Source: Providencia manganoxydans (lineage in GTDB: Bacteria > Pseudomonadota > Gammaproteobacteria > Enterobacterales > Enterobacteriaceae). Taken from it: a DNA stretch of 64,000 nt. This document shows, one piece after another, positions 8,932 through 19,965 of this stretch. A program made the translations under genes and the position numbers. The notes beneath the pieces are model-generated. The model worked only from the letters and a program-made list of their open reading frames with translations, was not told the DNA's origin and did not search any database. The stretch covers positions 2,232,001-2,296,000 of the forward strand of contig NZ_CP067099.1 in assembly GCF_016618195.1 (NCBI RefSeq), given 5' to 3'. Position 1 is the stretch's first letter. The number at the start of each line of letters is the position of its first letter.

Positions 8932-10169
8932 ATACTGAGCCCAAGATCAAACTCATTGAGAACTTCATCATGTAAAGCCGTTGCGTGTGTATCGTCATGA
9001 GCTATTTCATTTTTTAATGATAGATCACCAATAATTTTTGTATTTTCAGCCATATAATTGGCATAACGTATTTGGGCGAGAGGTGCACCAAAACCTAAAG
9101 TGAAAATAACCAATAAAGCATTGGTAATTAACAATAGTAAATAGGATGAAAATGTCATTGTTGATTTGAAATTCAATGTGTTATTGAATTCCATTGTATT
9201 GATGACAAGACGTCGAGTAGCGACATGAATATAGGCATAGGAAACAAAAAAACCAACGTATACATCTATATAACTCAGGAATAGAACACTTGTAACAAAT
9301 GAAGTGCTCTTTTTATCTACATTGTAGTTTGCATGAAAGACTTCTGTAGATAAAAATTGATAGAAACCTAACGCTGCTATGATTAAAAAAGGTAAAAATA
9401 TTAAAAAAGCGATCCCATAGATATTAAGAAATTTTGAATATTTTAATTTTATACTAAAATTTGACTTTCCAAAACAAAGGTGATTTACAAAAAATTCATA
9501 TATTTTTTTTGAGCGAAAACTAGCAATAAGGTAGAGTAAAACAGTCATTACAGCGATTTGAACAATCGACATAACAAAGTAAAAACTCTTTAATTCTTGG
9601 TATGAATACCCATTATTTCGTTGATTTATCGTGTTTATGATGGAAATAACTGAGCCAATTCCATAAACAGATACTATTGATGCTACTATTAATAGAAATG
9701 GGAGGAGCAGTATAATCCAATAGGCTTTAGAGTAATTGGTTTGAAAATTAAATCTCACATTTCTGTAACTCGTCATTATTGCATTAAAACGCCATGAACG
9801 AACTAAAAAATAGGGCGTTAAAAGGAATAGGGTAGCTAAAAATGCATATTTAAAACCTACGTGAATATACTCGCTTACTATGAATAAAACTAACAGTACA
9901 ACAATAATTAAGCGTGTTAAAAAGATCCTGAAAGCGGATGCATGATACTCAAATCTAGAACCATTAATTTCTGTATTTCCTAAGAAATATCTTCTTGTTC
10001 TTACTGTAGCCCATGCGGAGTAAACACCTAGAGTGATTATTGTTAGCAGTAAGTTTACGAGCCAAATTAAGAAATACTCGGATTTTTTACCATGAAATAT
10101 AACAGGATGAGTTTCCGAACACAGGTTTTCTTTTTCTATATTTAAATAAGAGTTTGTTGTCTTTTCCAT
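8928..10169 (-). CDS. YjgN family (DUF898) inner-membrane protein
   Basis: A 413-aa polytopic membrane protein. The family signature is seen near the N-terminus: NLLLTIITLGVYSAWATVRT and the following RRYFLGNTEINGSRFEYH. A second copy of the pattern follows in the C-terminal half (ATRRLVINTMEFNN and LGFGAPLAQIRYANYMAENT). YjgN proteins have no firmly assigned biochemical role. It is the first gene of a two-gene unit with the M48 protease (4-base overlap). The DNA is notably AT-rich compared with yciH and osmB on either side of the insert. Confidence 0.87.
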   Translation of the reverse strand: MEKTTNSYLNIEKENLCSETHPVIFHGKKSEYFLIWLVNLLLTIITLGVYSAWATVRTRRYFLGNTEINGSRFEYHASAFRIFLTRLIIVVLLVLFIVSEYIHVGFKYAFLATLFLLTPYFLVRSWRFNAIMTSYRNVRFNFQTNYSKAYWIILLLPFLLIVASIVSVYGIGSVISIINTINQRNNGYSYQELKSFYFVMSIVQIAVMTVLLYLIASFRSKKIYEFFVNHLCFGKSNFSIKLKYSKFLNIYGIAFLIFLPFLIIAALGFYQFLSTEVFHANYNVDKKSTSFVTSVLFLSYIDVYVGFFVSYAYIHVATRRLVINTMEFNNTLNFKSTMTFSSYLLLLITNALLVIFTLGFGAPLAQIRYANYMAENTKIIGDLSLKNEIAHDDTHATALHDEVLNEFDLGLSI

Positions 10170-10588
10170 AAACGAGCCTTAATTATACTCAATATCATTG
10201 TGAGTATATAAAAAATCAAATTTAGATTGTCAGATTTATAAGTTTCTGATGATTATTAATGCTGAATTAATTTCCGCGAGAATATAGCATCTAATTAGTT
10301 ATATGGAAATTATTATTTTTATTTATATTAAATGATTTTTTAAATCAAGTAAGAATGCTTTTTCATTAATTGATTGTCTTTTTTAATTATTAAAAATAGA
10401 TATTTTTGGGGTTATATTTCCATTTAAAGAGTTATTTGGTTATAAATTTAATAGTACATTTATTGAAATGTAATAGATATTATGGCGAGTTTATTGGATA
10501 AGAGTCTAATACAATTGAGATTGAGAGGGGGTTTATTCTATAGAAGCTGGATAAGGAGAAGCCTCTCCTTATCCATGAATCTATCTAT
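10170..10588. other. 419-bp AT-rich intergenic region
   Basis: No open frame or known element was recognised between yjgN and osmB apart from the hairpin at 10549-10574. The segment is very AT-rich (long runs such as TTATTATTTTTATTTATATT) and probably contains the promoter for the yjgN-M48 unit. It marks one edge of the accessory insert. Confidence 0.6.
10549..10574. terminator. strong hairpin downstream of osmB
   Basis: Perfect 11-bp stem GGATAAGGAGA / TCTCCTTATCC with a 4-nt loop, 14 nt after the osmB stop. No clear T-run follows on either strand, so it may stabilise the 3' end or need assistance to terminate. Confidence 0.6.
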
Positions 10589-10807
10589 CTATTTTCCGAC
10601 TTGATGTCCTATGATCCCCCCAACCGCAGCGCCACCGACAGTACCAAGTGTGCTACCGCCAGTTAGGATCGCTCCGCCAACAGCACCAACACCTGCGCCA
10701 ACAGCAGTATTCTTATCTCGTTTTGACATGTTTGAGCAAGCACTTAAACTCACAGCTAGTACAGCAGCAAGAGTAAATGTCATAACGCGTTTACTTGTCG
10801 TGTTCAT
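10589..10807 (-). CDS. osmB: osmotically inducible lipoprotein B
   Basis: Small outer-membrane-type lipoprotein of 72 aa with a lipobox LSAC after a short signal peptide. The glycine-zipper region VGAGVGAVGGAILTGGSTLG is typical of OsmB and SlyB-like proteins. The frame is open upstream to a TTG, but ATG 10807 (MNTTSKRVM) is the start because AGGAGT lies eight bases before it and it gives a proper signal peptide. In E. coli osmB is osmotically induced and follows yciH directly; here the accessory insert separates them. Confidence 0.93.
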   Translation of the reverse strand: MNTTSKRVMTFTLAAVLAVSLSACSNMSKRDKNTAVGAGVGAVGGAILTGGSTLGTVGGAAVGGIIGHQVGK

Positions 10808-10935
10808 TTTAGTGACTCCTAGTTTCAAGGTCGTAACCAAATTATCACAATCAGTAATTATACGAATCAGAATTATCGGGAATTGATTTATATAGAGAGC
10901 AGTAATATGTCTGAGTACAACACGGTAAATAGACG

Positions 10936-10977
10936 ATAATAAAAATAATGTGCTACTAAAAAGTATTTAGTAGCACA
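10936..10977 (-). terminator. Rho-independent terminator of rnb
   Basis: Perfect 12-bp stem TGTGCTACTAAA (10949-10960) / TTTAGTAGCACA (10966-10977). Read on the minus strand it is followed by TTATTTTTATTAT. It lies 24 nt past the rnb stop. Confidence 0.88.
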
Positions 10978-11000
10978 TAGAATTATAGTATTAAAATTGA

Positions 11001-12944
11001 TTATGCAACAGGGCGAGCAACAATATTACGAGTTTCCATACGCACTTCGGCGATGTTGACATTAATAATATCATTGAGTTGGTATGCGGGCTCACCTTTA
11101 ATTAGCACGCTACCCGTTTCTTGGCTGCATTGAATTTCATCGCGTACAGAATGTAAGAATGGAGCAGGTATAAAGGCGACAGCGCCATTATCGGTTAATC
11201 TAACACGTACACCACCGCGGGTTATATCAATGATTTCAGCAGGGAAGGCTTTATCTGTCCCTTCAAATGGCTTCAAGAATCGCGCATATAACCAATCACC
11301 GACATCTCGTTCTGCCATGCGATTTGCGCGACGACGCTCTGCTAGCTTTAAAGAAAGCTCTTCAGTTGGTTTGTCGGTAGAAGGCTTACCGGCAATAACT
11401 GATTTGAGCAGGCGATGATTAACGATATCCGTATATTTACGGATCGGTGAAGTCCATGTTGCATAAGCATCAAAACCGAGCCCAAAGTGTGGTCCTGGCT
11501 CACCTTTAACTTCAGCAAAAGTTTGGAAACGACGAATGCGGCTATCTAGGAATTGGGTTGGTTGAGCATCTAATTTACGGCGAAGTTGACGGAAACCTTC
11601 AAGTGTAAGTAAAGATTCAGCCGTTGTTTCAATACCGTGATCTTTTAGTGTTTGTACAACTTGCTCAATCTGTAAGGGCTCAAAGCCCATATGCACGTTA
11701 AATACCCCAAAACCTAAGCTATTTTTGAGTTGGATTGCAGCGCATAAGTTCGCGGTGATCATGGCTTCTTCAACAATACGATTGGCTGAGCGACGGCTTT
11801 CAACAATAATATCAATGACATTACCTTTATCATCTAATATGAAACGGTAGTCTGGGCGATCTTTAAATACTAATGCATTTTGTTGACGCCATTGATGGCG
11901 CTTATCAGCCATCTCTTTCAATAATTCAATTTGCTGTTGATCAGTCTTGTTTGCAGGCTGCCAACTACCAGACTTTTCTAGCCAATCAGAAACTTCATCA
12001 TAGACTAACTTGGATTTAGACTCGACCCATGCGCTGAAAAATTGAATATCATCAGCAATGTGGCCATCATCTAAAATAGTTGCACAGCATACCAGAGCAG
12101 GGCGACGTTCATTCGGGCGCAAAGAGCAAAGATTATCTGACAGCTCTCTAGGCAGCATTGGAATGTTAAAACCCGGTAGATAGTTAGTATAAGAACGCGC
12201 TAAAGCGAGCTTATCTAGTTCACTATCTTTTTTGATGTAGCTTGTTGGATCAGCAATAGCGATATACAACTTTATATCACCATTTTCTGTTCTTTCGACA
12301 TAGAGCGCATCATCCATATCTTCGGTGCTTGCGCTATCAATAGTGACAAAGTGTAAGTCAGTTAAATCAACACGCTCAATACCTTCATCATCACGCTCAC
12401 CGTCAACCATTTGCGGCTCAGCGCGGTCGAGTTGATGACGGCGTAACGTTACCCACCAAGGAGCAAAATGATCTTCGCCATCAGTAATAAACTCAGTGAT
12501 ATCTGCATAAAAACCCTTGTCACCTTTTAAAGGATGGCGGCGCATCTGAGCGACGACCCAATCGCCTTGAACAAAGTCATGAGTAACTTCTTTGATTGGG
12601 CGGCAAGAGATAGCATCTTTCAGAAGTGGATGATCAGGAATAACGAATAAACGGTTATCGTTATCTTTTTTTTGAATTCTACCCACAAAGCGGCTGAGAA
12701 AGGGTTCAATCAGCTCTTCAGGTTCAGCGAATTCGCGATCTTTATCAGTATGAACAGCGGCAATGATGCGATCACCATGCATGACTTTTTTCATTTGTGG
12801 CGGTGGAATAAAGTAGCTTTTTTGACCATCTACTTCTAGGAAACCGAAACCTTTATCGGTGCTTTTAACTAAGCCCTCAACGCGAGGCGTTTGAGAGTGT
12901 AGCTGCTGTTTAAGTTGCGCGAGCAATGGGTTGTCTTGAAACAT
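11001..12944 (-). CDS. rnb: exoribonuclease II
   Basis: Processive 3'-to-5' hydrolytic exoribonuclease for single-stranded RNA. The 647-aa protein begins with cold-shock-type OB domains ([17 protein letters not shown]), then the catalytic RNB domain with its acidic cluster [18 protein letters not shown] and the [12 protein letters not shown] helix. It ends with an S1 domain ([20 protein letters not shown]). The length matches the 644-aa E. coli enzyme. It is a single-gene unit with its own terminator. Confidence 0.97.
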   Translation of the reverse strand: MFQDNPLLAQLKQQLHSQTPRVEGLVKSTDKGFGFLEVDGQKSYFIPPPQMKKVMHGDRIIAAVHTDKDREFAEPEELIEPFLSRFVGRIQKKDNDNRLFVIPDHPLLKDAISCRPIKEVTHDFVQGDWVVAQMRRHPLKGDKGFYADITEFITDGEDHFAPWWVTLRRHQLDRAEPQMVDGERDDEGIERVDLTDLHFVTIDSASTEDMDDALYVERTENGDIKLYIAIADPTSYIKKDSELDKLALARSYTNYLPGFNIPMLPRELSDNLCSLRPNERRPALVCCATILDDGHIADDIQFFSAWVESKSKLVYDEVSDWLEKSGSWQPANKTDQQQIELLKEMADKRHQWRQQNALVFKDRPDYRFILDDKGNVIDIIVESRRSANRIVEEAMITANLCAAIQLKNSLGFGVFNVHMGFEPLQIEQVVQTLKDHGIETTAESLLTLEGFRQLRRKLDAQPTQFLDSRIRRFQTFAEVKGEPGPHFGLGFDAYATWTSPIRKYTDIVNHRLLKSVIAGKPSTDKPTEELSLKLAERRRANRMAERDVGDWLYARFLKPFEGTDKAFPAEIIDITRGGVRVRLTDNGAVAFIPAPFLHSVRDEIQCSQETGSVLIKGEPAYQLNDIINVNIAEVRMETRNIVARPVA

Positions 12945-13053
12945 ACTTACCGTTTTTATGGAGGTTGAGTTTGGCTCCCATTGTTACGTAAGACAAAGTC
13001 TTAGGGCAAGGAAAAATTTGCGCAGGCAACAAATAACTGGGAGCTGTGTTAGA

Positions 13054-13695
13054 TTAATTTTCTGGGTAAACCTTATCTTTAAATTCACAGAGGTCTTCGA
13101 TAATGCACGAGCCACAGCGAGGTTTACGTGCAATGCAAGTATAACGACCATGCAAAATCAGCCAATGATGGCAGTCAACTTTAAATTCTGCTGGAACGAC
13201 TTTTAGAAGTTTTTCTTCAACTTCGACGACATTCTTACCCGGAGCAAAATTAGTTCGATTACAAACGCGGAAAATATGGGTATCAACAGCAATGGTAGGC
13301 CAACCAAAAGCCGTATTGAGGACGACATTCGCCGTTTTACGACCTACTCCAGGAAGCGCTTCTAGTGCTTCGCGATCTTCAGGGACTTGGCTGTTATGCT
13401 TTTCGATTAGGATTTTGCACGTTTTAATTACGCTTTCGGCTTTAGTATTAAATAGGCCAATAGTCTTGATGTATTCTTTAATACCATCAACACCAAGCGC
13501 TAACATGGCTTCAGGGGTGTTAGCGACAGGGTATAATTTTGCAGTCGCTTTATTGACACTGACATCGGTCGCTTGCGCTGATAGCAATACGGCTATCAGC
13601 AATTCAAAAGGGGAGCTGAATTGCAGCTCCGTGGTAGGATTTGGATTGTTATCGCGCAGGCGAGTTAATATTTCAATGCGTTTCGATTTATTCAT
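13054..13695 (-). CDS. nth: endonuclease III (DNA glycosylase/AP lyase)
   Basis: Base-excision repair enzyme that removes oxidised pyrimidines and nicks abasic sites. The helix-hairpin-helix is LPGVGRKTANVVL with the catalytic Lys, and the catalytic Asp lies in TIAVDTHIFRVCNR. The C-terminal 4Fe-4S cluster ligands are in CIARKPRCGSCIIEDLC (spacing Cys-X6-Cys-X2-Cys-X5-Cys). The start is ATG 13695 (MNKSKRIEIL), as in E. coli; the longer frame uses a TTG. It is the last gene of the rsxABCDGE-nth operon, 20 bases after rsxE. Confidence 0.97.
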   Translation of the reverse strand: MNKSKRIEILTRLRDNNPNPTTELQFSSPFELLIAVLLSAQATDVSVNKATAKLYPVANTPEAMLALGVDGIKEYIKTIGLFNTKAESVIKTCKILIEKHNSQVPEDREALEALPGVGRKTANVVLNTAFGWPTIAVDTHIFRVCNRTNFAPGKNVVEVEEKLLKVVPAEFKVDCHHWLILHGRYTCIARKPRCGSCIIEDLCEFKDKVYPEN

Positions 13696-13715
13696 ACTCA
13701 CATTCAATGTTATTT

Positions 13716-14432
13716 TTATCTAGAAATATGGCTGCCGCACCCTTGTTCTTTTTGATATTCGCGTTCAGGTTGTTCACCTGACTTGAGTACGGCACGTTTT
13801 TTCATTTTTTCATCAATCAAATATTTGCCCGCAAGCATCAAGGCTAGGCCAATAAAAGCGCCCGGTGGCAGCATAGCGAGTAAAAACGGTGAGTCAAGGT
13901 GTAATACCTCAACGCGTAATGATTTAGCCCATGAACCTAAGAGTAAATCAGCACCATCAAACAAAGTACCGTTACCCAGTATTTCACGCATAGCACCAAG
14001 CACAAATAATGCGGCGGTAGCACCTAATCCCATCGCTAGACCATCTATAGCAGAAAGTGATACAGGGTTTCTTGAGGCGTAGGCCTCAGCACGACCGATG
14101 ACAATACAGTTGGTAACGATAAGAGGGATAAATATTCCCAGAGATTCATATAAACCAAAGGCATATGCATTGATCAGCATCTGTACGGCACTTACGACAG
14201 ATGCAATAATCATAACATAGATAGGAATACGAATTTCTGTAGGTACCCAGCGACGAAACGCAGAAACGGCGACGTTGGTACAAACTAAAACCAAAGTGGT
14301 CGCAAGGCCGAGACCAAGGGCATTAGTTGCCGTTGATGAAACTGCCAGTAATGGACATAGACCTAATAGTTGTACAAGAGCCGAGTTATTTTTCCATAAG
14401 CCTTGTGCAAACAGTTCTTTAGATTCACTCAT
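13716..14432 (-). CDS. rsxE: Rsx complex membrane subunit E
   Basis: Integral inner-membrane subunit of the Rsx/Rnf electron-transfer complex, which in E. coli keeps the redox sensor SoxR reduced. The 238-aa protein has about six hydrophobic helices. It is related to RsxA, and the shared [14 protein letters not shown] region carries one Cys of the kind that binds the intramembrane iron-sulfur centre. It overlaps neither neighbour but lies two bases after rsxG. The C-terminal tail is hydrophilic and longer than the last helix requires. Confidence 0.95.
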   Translation of the reverse strand: MSESKELFAQGLWKNNSALVQLLGLCPLLAVSSTATNALGLGLATTLVLVCTNVAVSAFRRWVPTEIRIPIYVMIIASVVSAVQMLINAYAFGLYESLGIFIPLIVTNCIVIGRAEAYASRNPVSLSAIDGLAMGLGATAALFVLGAMREILGNGTLFDGADLLLGSWAKSLRVEVLHLDSPFLLAMLPPGAFIGLALMLAGKYLIDEKMKKRAVLKSGEQPEREYQKEQGCGSHISR

Positions 14433-14434
14433 GT

Positions 14435-15061
14435 TTATTCAGCTCCACAAATAGGATAATTTGATAAGTTTTGTGGTATTTTTTGCATAAATGTGGCCGT
14501 ACGCTTAGTGGCATTCACTACAGCTCTAGGTGTGATCGTTGCTCCTGTAAATTGGTCAAAATCACCGCCATCTTTTTTTACCGCCCATTTAGGATCATGT
14601 TCTGATTCGACTTTACCCGTAAGTAACGTGATCCAGTTTGAAATTCGCGTTTCGATTTTATCGCCAAGACCGGGTGTTTCATGGTGCTCAGTAACTCTAA
14701 CACCTAATACATTTCCATTGAAATCTGTACCGACCAATAAGTGTATTGCTCCTGAATAGCCATCAGGCGCGGTTGATTCAAGAGCAGCTGCAACAGGCTC
14801 ACCATTTTTACGCGCAATATACAGTCGATGCGGCTGTTTACTGCCGAGTTCAGCTTCTGCACCTACAAGATAACACTCTTGGCCAAATTCATTATCATAT
14901 AAATTGGTGGGTACGACTTGGTCGAGCAACTGCTTTTGAACGATCGCAGCTTGTTGAGCAATAGTATCTTTAGTCAAGGTATAGACAGCCCCGCTGAGTG
15001 CTGTTGTACCTGCTGCAAAGATAGCCAATATCGTGCCATGACGGCGCATTGTATTTAGCAT
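14435..15061 (-). CDS. rsxG: Rsx complex subunit G, covalent flavoprotein
   Basis: Periplasmically exposed subunit with one N-terminal membrane anchor (residues 9-30) and an FMN-binding domain. FMN is attached through a threonine phosphoester: the motif [11 protein letters not shown] is present at residues 171-181, with Thr175 as the expected attachment site. The [12 protein letters not shown] block typical of RnfG/NqrC proteins precedes it. The length is 208 aa. It is positioned between rsxD and rsxE in a tightly packed operon. Confidence 0.95.
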   Translation of the reverse strand: MLNTMRRHGTILAIFAAGTTALSGAVYTLTKDTIAQQAAIVQKQLLDQVVPTNLYDNEFGQECYLVGAEAELGSKQPHRLYIARKNGEPVAAALESTAPDGYSGAIHLLVGTDFNGNVLGVRVTEHHETPGLGDKIETRISNWITLLTGKVESEHDPKWAVKKDGGDFDQFTGATITPRAVVNATKRTATFMQKIPQNLSNYPICGAE

Positions 15062-15070
15062 AAAGGCTCC

Positions 15071-16156
15071 TTACTTATGTCCGTGCCCGTATGCGCGAGG
15101 TTGCGTATAGTGGTCAATAAGTGGGACTGCGATGTTAGTTAATAACACAGCAAAAGCGATCGCATCTGGATAACCGCCGTATACGCGAATTAACCAAACT
15201 AATAAACCAATCATAACACCATAAATAAGGCGACCTTTCGGTGTTGTGGATGCCGTAACAGGATCGGTTGCAATAAAGAAGGCGCCTAACATCGTTGCAC
15301 CAGATAACAGTTGCAACATCGGTGATGAGTAACGGCTATCATCTAGCAACCAACTGACAGTTGCACAGAAAGCTAATGTAACAAGGAACGACACTGGAAT
15401 TTGCCAGTTGATAATGCGGCGGTTCAACATGATCAACCCACCTAGCAAATAGCCAAGGTTTACCCACTGCCAGCCAATACCAGCTAATGAGCCTTGCAAA
15501 ATAGGTTGTTGTAAAACATCAGAAATGGAGTGTGTTAACAGCCCTGTTTTAAAGCTATCTAAAGGTGTTGCTTGGCTCATACCATCAACCCCCATGCGTA
15601 GAGCATCAAGGGTCACACCTGTTGGCGTATGTCCAGTCAAGATAATGGCTAAACTTTCTAATGGGTTTATGCTGAGTGATTGTAATTCATGAGGTGGTAA
15701 CCAGCTGGTCATTTGTACGGGAAATGATATCAATAATACAACATAGCCAACCATTGCTGGATTAAATGGATTTTGTCCCAATCCACCGTAACATTGTTTG
15801 GCAATAATAATGGCAAACGCTGTTCCTAAAACAATCATCCACCATGGCGCTAACGGCGGTAAGCTTACACCTAAGAGCAATGCGGTGACGACCGCGGAGT
15901 TATCTTTTAGTACGTTAACAACAGGTTGCTTACGCAAACGTATAGATATACCTTCGGCAATTAACGCAGTCAGCATGGCTAAAATGATCTGATAGAGTGT
16001 ACCAATACCAAAAAAATAAAGCTGTGCTGCTATACCTGGGATCGCTGCCAGTAAAACCCAAAACATCACCGAGCTGGTACTTTGTTTATCGTGGGTAAAT
16101 GGCGCGCTAGCAATTTTTAAGCGGCGATTATTTGGGTCAATAGGCCTAAATTTCAT
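15071..16156 (-). CDS. rsxD: Rsx complex membrane subunit D
   Basis: Polytopic inner-membrane subunit homologous to RnfD/NqrB, 361 aa with about nine hydrophobic segments. NqrB and RnfD carry FMN on a Thr; the region [15 protein letters not shown] has a suitable Thr. The conserved segments [17 protein letters not shown] and [20 protein letters not shown] are clear. It lies 13 bases after rsxC and ten before rsxG. Confidence 0.95.
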   Translation of the reverse strand: MKFRPIDPNNRRLKIASAPFTHDKQSTSSVMFWVLLAAIPGIAAQLYFFGIGTLYQIILAMLTALIAEGISIRLRKQPVVNVLKDNSAVVTALLLGVSLPPLAPWWMIVLGTAFAIIIAKQCYGGLGQNPFNPAMVGYVVLLISFPVQMTSWLPPHELQSLSINPLESLAIILTGHTPTGVTLDALRMGVDGMSQATPLDSFKTGLLTHSISDVLQQPILQGSLAGIGWQWVNLGYLLGGLIMLNRRIINWQIPVSFLVTLAFCATVSWLLDDSRYSSPMLQLLSGATMLGAFFIATDPVTASTTPKGRLIYGVMIGLLVWLIRVYGGYPDAIAFAVLLTNIAVPLIDHYTQPRAYGHGHK

Positions 16157-16169
16157 GGTGTCTAATCAC

Positions 16170-18698
16170 TTACTCTGTCGTTGTTTGTTCATTTTGCTTT
16201 TGAGCTTGTTTAGCTTTTACACGAGCTATGGCTGCTGCAACGGCAATTTTGCGTGGATCCGTTTCTTCTTCAATAGGTAGCTCCGCGGCTGGAGAGAGCA
16301 ACTCTTCTTCTCTAATCTGAGCAACCATTTGTGCTTTTTCTTGAGCTAGTTTTTTTGCCTTAACTCGCGCAATGGCAGCAGCAACGGCGGCTTTACGTGG
16401 ATCCACTTCGGCTTCGGTTACTTCAACGGATGCATCAGGCTCAGTCGCGGCAGGGGCTGCCTCAGCTTGCTGCACCGCTTTTTTGGCCTTGGCTCGGGCA
16501 ATGGCAGCAGCAACAGCGGCTTTACGTGGATCTACTTCGGCTTCGGCTACTCCAACGGATGCATCAAGCTCAGTAGCAGCAGGGGCTGCCTCAGCTTGCT
16601 GCGCCGCTTTTTTGGCCTTGGCTCGGGCAATGACAGCAGCAACGGCGGCTTTACGTGGATCCACTTCGGCTTCGGTTACTTCAACGGATGCATCAGGCTC
16701 AGTCGCGGCAAGAGCTGCCTCAGCTTGTTGCGCCGCTTTTTTGGCCTTAGCACGGGCAATGGCTGCGGCAACGGCGGCTTTACGTGGATCCACTTCGGCT
16801 TCGGCTACTCCAACGGATGCATCAAGCTCAGTAGCGGCAGGGGCTGCCTCAGCTTGCTGCGCCGCTTTTTTGGCCTTAGCGCGGGCAATGGCAGCAGCAA
16901 CAGCGGCTTTACGTGGGTCATCCACTTCAGGTGAAGCTGCTCCTTGAGTTACGCTGTCACTTTCCGCCGCTTGCTGTGCTTTTTTAGCTTTGGCTCGAGC
17001 AAGCGCAGCGGCGACGGCCGCTTTACGTGGGTCATCTGCTACATCATTAGCCGTGGTCGTTGCGGCTTGTTTTTCTGCTTGTTTTGCTCTAGCAAGCTCT
17101 TTACGAGCAGCTCTAGCTGCAATGACTGCGCTGTTATCAGGTTCAGCGCCACTGACAATATTGATATCAGCTGTTGCATTAGTTTGTTTAGCTTTTACGC
17201 GAGCTAATGCCGCTGCAACTGCATCTTTATCAGATGCCTCGACTTGTACTGAGGCTTTTTTGTGGCGTTCTTCTCGAGCGAGTTTCTCTCGCTCCATTCG
17301 CTGTTGTTTTGCTTCAAAACGCAATTTAGCTTCAGCAGCACGGCGTTCTTCTTGATTAATTTCGCGTATTTCAGCTTTTTCTTGTCGATAATATTGTACC
17401 AGCGGAATATTACTCGGGCAGACATAAGCACAAGCTCCGCATTCAATACAGTCAAACAAGTTATGTTTTTGGGCTTTTTCGTGTTCTTTACCTTTACTAA
17501 ACCAATATAATTGCTGAGGTAACAAGGCAGCAGGGCATGCCTCAACACACAGGCCACAACGAATACAAGCTTCTTCTAGTGGTTTTTGACCCACTTCTTC
17601 AAGACTAGGAACTAATAAGCAGTTACAGATTTTCACAACAGGAACGTTAAGGTCAGGTAAGGTAAAGCCCATCAAAGGCCCTCCCATGATCACCATTTGT
17701 TCAGTGGCAGGTGTAAAGCCTGTTTGCTTTAGGAGATGATAAACAGGAGTTCCTAAACGTACCCAAAAGTTACCGGGAGAAGTAATTGACTCGCCAGTCA
17801 CGGTCACAACACGTTCAATTAATGGTTGTCCATCGATAATTGCTCGTTTAATTGCAACGACAGTTCCCACGTTTTGCATCAGTACGCCAATTTGTGACGA
17901 ACGGGCACCAGACGGCACTTCTTTACCAGTTAAGATTTTAGTGAGCTGTTTAGCACCGCCAGAAGGGTATTTAGTGGGCACGACACGAACAATGATCTGT
18001 CTGTCATGGTCAGTAATCGCATTTTTTAACGCTGCGATTGCTTCAGGTTTATTATCTTCAATACCAATTAATATTTGGTCTGGGTTTAACAAATGCTGTA
18101 ATACTCGGCAGCCTTCAATCACTTCATCAGCATGCTCTTGCATTAATCGGTCATCAGCGGTGATATAAGGCTCACACTCTGCTGCATTAACAATTAATGT
18201 TTTGATAGCATCTTTACCACCGGCAAGTTTTGAAGCGGTAGGGAATCCTGCTCCACCTAAACCCGCAATGCCTGCTTGTTCGATTTTTTGCAGTAGCTGT
18301 TGAGGCGTTAAACGTGAATAATCCGTCTCTGGATACAATTCACACCAAGTGTCAAGGCCATCAGATTTGAGACAAACGGATAATTCACTCAAGCCAGAAG
18401 GGTGAGCTGTGACCATCGGTTTGATGGCGGTGATCGTGCCTGATGTTGAAGCATGTACAGGAACAGTCCGCCCAACACCTCGCGTTAATGGTTGGCCTTT
18501 TAATACATGATCGCCAACATTAACTATTAGTTCACCTTCTGGGCCCAAATGTTGTTGTAATGGAATGACTAACTCATCAGGGACCGTGGCAATGCGCATG
18601 GGTGTTTGGCTAGACTGTAGCTTCATTTCAGGTGGATGTATGCCACCTGCAAAGTCCCAAATATTATCTTTTTTCAACCAGTTAAATAAATTAAACAT
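16170..18698 (-). CDS. rsxC: Rsx complex subunit C with expanded repeat tail
   Basis: Peripheral NADH- and FMN-binding subunit of the Rsx complex. The N-terminal RnfC core contains [29 protein letters not shown] and [10 protein letters not shown], then two 4Fe-4S motifs [12 protein letters not shown] and [12 protein letters not shown]. The last 300 or so residues are a low-complexity tail of repeats headed [19 protein letters not shown] start at ATG 18698 because AGGTG lies seven bases upstream; a GTG at 18707 is also in frame. The protein is 842 aa, about 100 longer than the 740-aa E. coli RsxC, because the repeat array is larger. Confidence 0.94.
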   Translation of the reverse strand: MFNLFNWLKKDNIWDFAGGIHPPEMKLQSSQTPMRIATVPDELVIPLQQHLGPEGELIVNVGDHVLKGQPLTRGVGRTVPVHASTSGTITAIKPMVTAHPSGLSELSVCLKSDGLDTWCELYPETDYSRLTPQQLLQKIEQAGIAGLGGAGFPTASKLAGGKDAIKTLIVNAAECEPYITADDRLMQEHADEVIEGCRVLQHLLNPDQILIGIEDNKPEAIAALKNAITDHDRQIIVRVVPTKYPSGGAKQLTKILTGKEVPSGARSSQIGVLMQNVGTVVAIKRAIIDGQPLIERVVTVTGESITSPGNFWVRLGTPVYHLLKQTGFTPATEQMVIMGGPLMGFTLPDLNVPVVKICNCLLVPSLEEVGQKPLEEACIRCGLCVEACPAALLPQQLYWFSKGKEHEKAQKHNLFDCIECGACAYVCPSNIPLVQYYRQEKAEIREINQEERRAAEAKLRFEAKQQRMEREKLAREERHKKASVQVEASDKDAVAAALARVKAKQTNATADINIVSGAEPDNSAVIAARAARKELARAKQAEKQAATTTANDVADDPRKAAVAAALARAKAKKAQQAAESDSVTQGAASPEVDDPRKAAVAAAIARAKAKKAAQQAEAAPAATELDASVGVAEAEVDPRKAAVAAAIARAKAKKAAQQAEAALAATEPDASVEVTEAEVDPRKAAVAAVIARAKAKKAAQQAEAAPAATELDASVGVAEAEVDPRKAAVAAAIARAKAKKAVQQAEAAPAATEPDASVEVTEAEVDPRKAAVAAAIARVKAKKLAQEKAQMVAQIREEELLSPAAELPIEEETDPRKIAVAAAIARVKAKQAQKQNEQTTTE
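16404..16919 (-). repeat. 129-bp coding tandem repeat inside rsxC, ABAB order
   Basis: Four near-identical 129-bp units, each 43 codons starting DPRKAAVAA, marked by CTTTACGTGG at 16391, 16520, 16649, 16778 and 16907 (exactly 129 apart). Two sequence types alternate: one ending [14 protein letters not shown], the other [14 protein letters not shown]. This suggests that a 258-bp dimer was duplicated. Divergent copies lie on both sides. The array is prone to length change by slippage or recombination. Confidence 0.92.
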
Positions 18699-19296
18699 GT
18701 GTTTCACCTTTTACTGCTGTTTGATTCGGTGATACAGGTATATTTTTAACTGGGATACTGTTTAAATCCCATTTCCAATTTGCTGTGGTGGTTTTCACGG
18801 GGACAAGTTCAATACAGTCTGTTGGGCAGGGGGCTACACATAAATCACACCCTGTACATAAATCTTCGATAACGGTATGCATTGCACGAGTTGCACCTAC
18901 AATGGCGTCTACAGGGCAAGCTTGGATACATTTAGTACAACCGATGCAATTGTCTTCATCAATAATCGCGACTTTACGCACAGGGTTTTGTGCGCTTTCA
19001 TCACCATCAATAGGTTGAGGGTCGACGTTAAGAAGTTCTGCTAGTTTAAGCATCACTTGTTCACCACCGGGGGCACATTTGTTGATCATTTCACCATTAT
19101 TGGCAACAGCTTCTGCATACGGACGACAGCCAGGGTAACTACATTGACCACATTGGCTTTGAGGTAAAATAGCATCAATTTTTTCAACAATCGGATCCTC
19201 TTCAACCTTAAAACGTAAAGAGGCATAGCCAAGGATCAGACCAAAAATCAGCCCTAATACAGCTAAAATAGCGATAGCAATCCATAATGACATCAT
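18691..19296 (-). CDS. rsxB: Rsx complex subunit B, ferredoxin
   Basis: Electron-transfer ferredoxin subunit of 201 aa with an N-terminal membrane anchor (residues 3-24). A Cys cluster of the RnfB type follows ([16 protein letters not shown], then NKCAPGG). Two 4Fe-4S ferredoxin motifs follow, [14 protein letters not shown] and [15 protein letters not shown]. The start codon overlaps the rsxA stop by one base (TAATG); a second ATG directly after is equally possible. The C-terminus overlaps rsxC. Confidence 0.95.
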   Translation of the reverse strand: MMSLWIAIAILAVLGLIFGLILGYASLRFKVEEDPIVEKIDAILPQSQCGQCSYPGCRPYAEAVANNGEMINKCAPGGEQVMLKLAELLNVDPQPIDGDESAQNPVRKVAIIDEDNCIGCTKCIQACPVDAIVGATRAMHTVIEDLCTGCDLCVAPCPTDCIELVPVKTTTANWKWDLNSIPVKNIPVSPNQTAVKGETHV

Positions 19297-19877
19297 TAGA
19301 ATTTCACCAAACCACTAAAGCCCATAAATGCTAAAGACATCAATCCAGCTGTAATTAAGCCGATAGATGAGCCTCGAAAAGGTGCGGGTACATCTGCAAC
19401 TGCAAGGCGTTCACGAATGGCTGCAAATAACACCATAACTAATGAAAAACCAACGGCCGCACCAAAACCATAGACGGCAGACTGTAAAAAGCCATGCGAC
19501 TGGTTAATGTTGAGTAGTGCGACACCCAGTACTGCGCAGTTAGTGGTGATCAATGGTAGGAAAATACCTAGTAGGCGATACAGGGTTGGGCTGGTTTTTC
19601 TCACCACCATTTCAGTGAATTGCACAACCACTGCAATGACTAAGATAAAGCTTAATGTGCGTAAGTAAAGGAGGTCAAGGGGAACCAATATTAAGGTGTC
19701 CATTAACCAAGAAGAGATCGCGGCGAGCGTCATTACGAAGGTCGTGGCAAATCCCATTCCAATGGCTGTTTCGAGTTTTTTTGATACGCCCATAAAAGGA
19801 CACAGACCAAGGAATTTTACCAGTACGAAGTTATTAACCAGTACTGTTCCAATAAATAGCAAAAGATAATCAGTCAT
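19296..19877 (-). CDS. rsxA: Rsx complex membrane subunit A
   Basis: Integral inner-membrane subunit, paralogous to RsxE, with about six helices and the conserved [17 protein letters not shown] and [19 protein letters not shown] segments carrying the intramembrane Cys residues. I start at ATG 19877 (MTDYLLL), which matches E. coli and has AGG upstream. The longer open frame would add six residues. It is the first gene of rsxABCDGE-nth; the promoter should lie in the 80 bases before it or upstream of ydgK. Confidence 0.95.
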   Translation of the reverse strand: MTDYLLLFIGTVLVNNFVLVKFLGLCPFMGVSKKLETAIGMGFATTFVMTLAAISSWLMDTLILVPLDLLYLRTLSFILVIAVVVQFTEMVVRKTSPTLYRLLGIFLPLITTNCAVLGVALLNINQSHGFLQSAVYGFGAAVGFSLVMVLFAAIRERLAVADVPAPFRGSSIGLITAGLMSLAFMGFSGLVKF

Positions 19878-19965
19878 TTCATAGCCTGAAAACAAAATTA
19901 AAAGTACAAAAAACGACGAATGTCAGTTAAACAGGCCGTATCATAACAAGCTATTTTTGTGATGC

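Noticed and set aside
16404..16919. Regular 129-bp repeats as a possible CRISPR array
   Set aside because: The units are contiguous coding repeats without unique spacers and continue a protein frame.
16372..17355. Long plus-strand open frames opposite rsxC (up to 191 aa)
   Set aside because: They are low-complexity mirror frames produced by the 129-bp repeats and have no start signals. The minus-strand rsxC frame is the real gene.
17789..17806. GTCACGGTCAC in rsxC as a matS site
   Set aside because: The left arm is GTCAC, not GTGAC, and the length does not fit the 13-bp palindrome.
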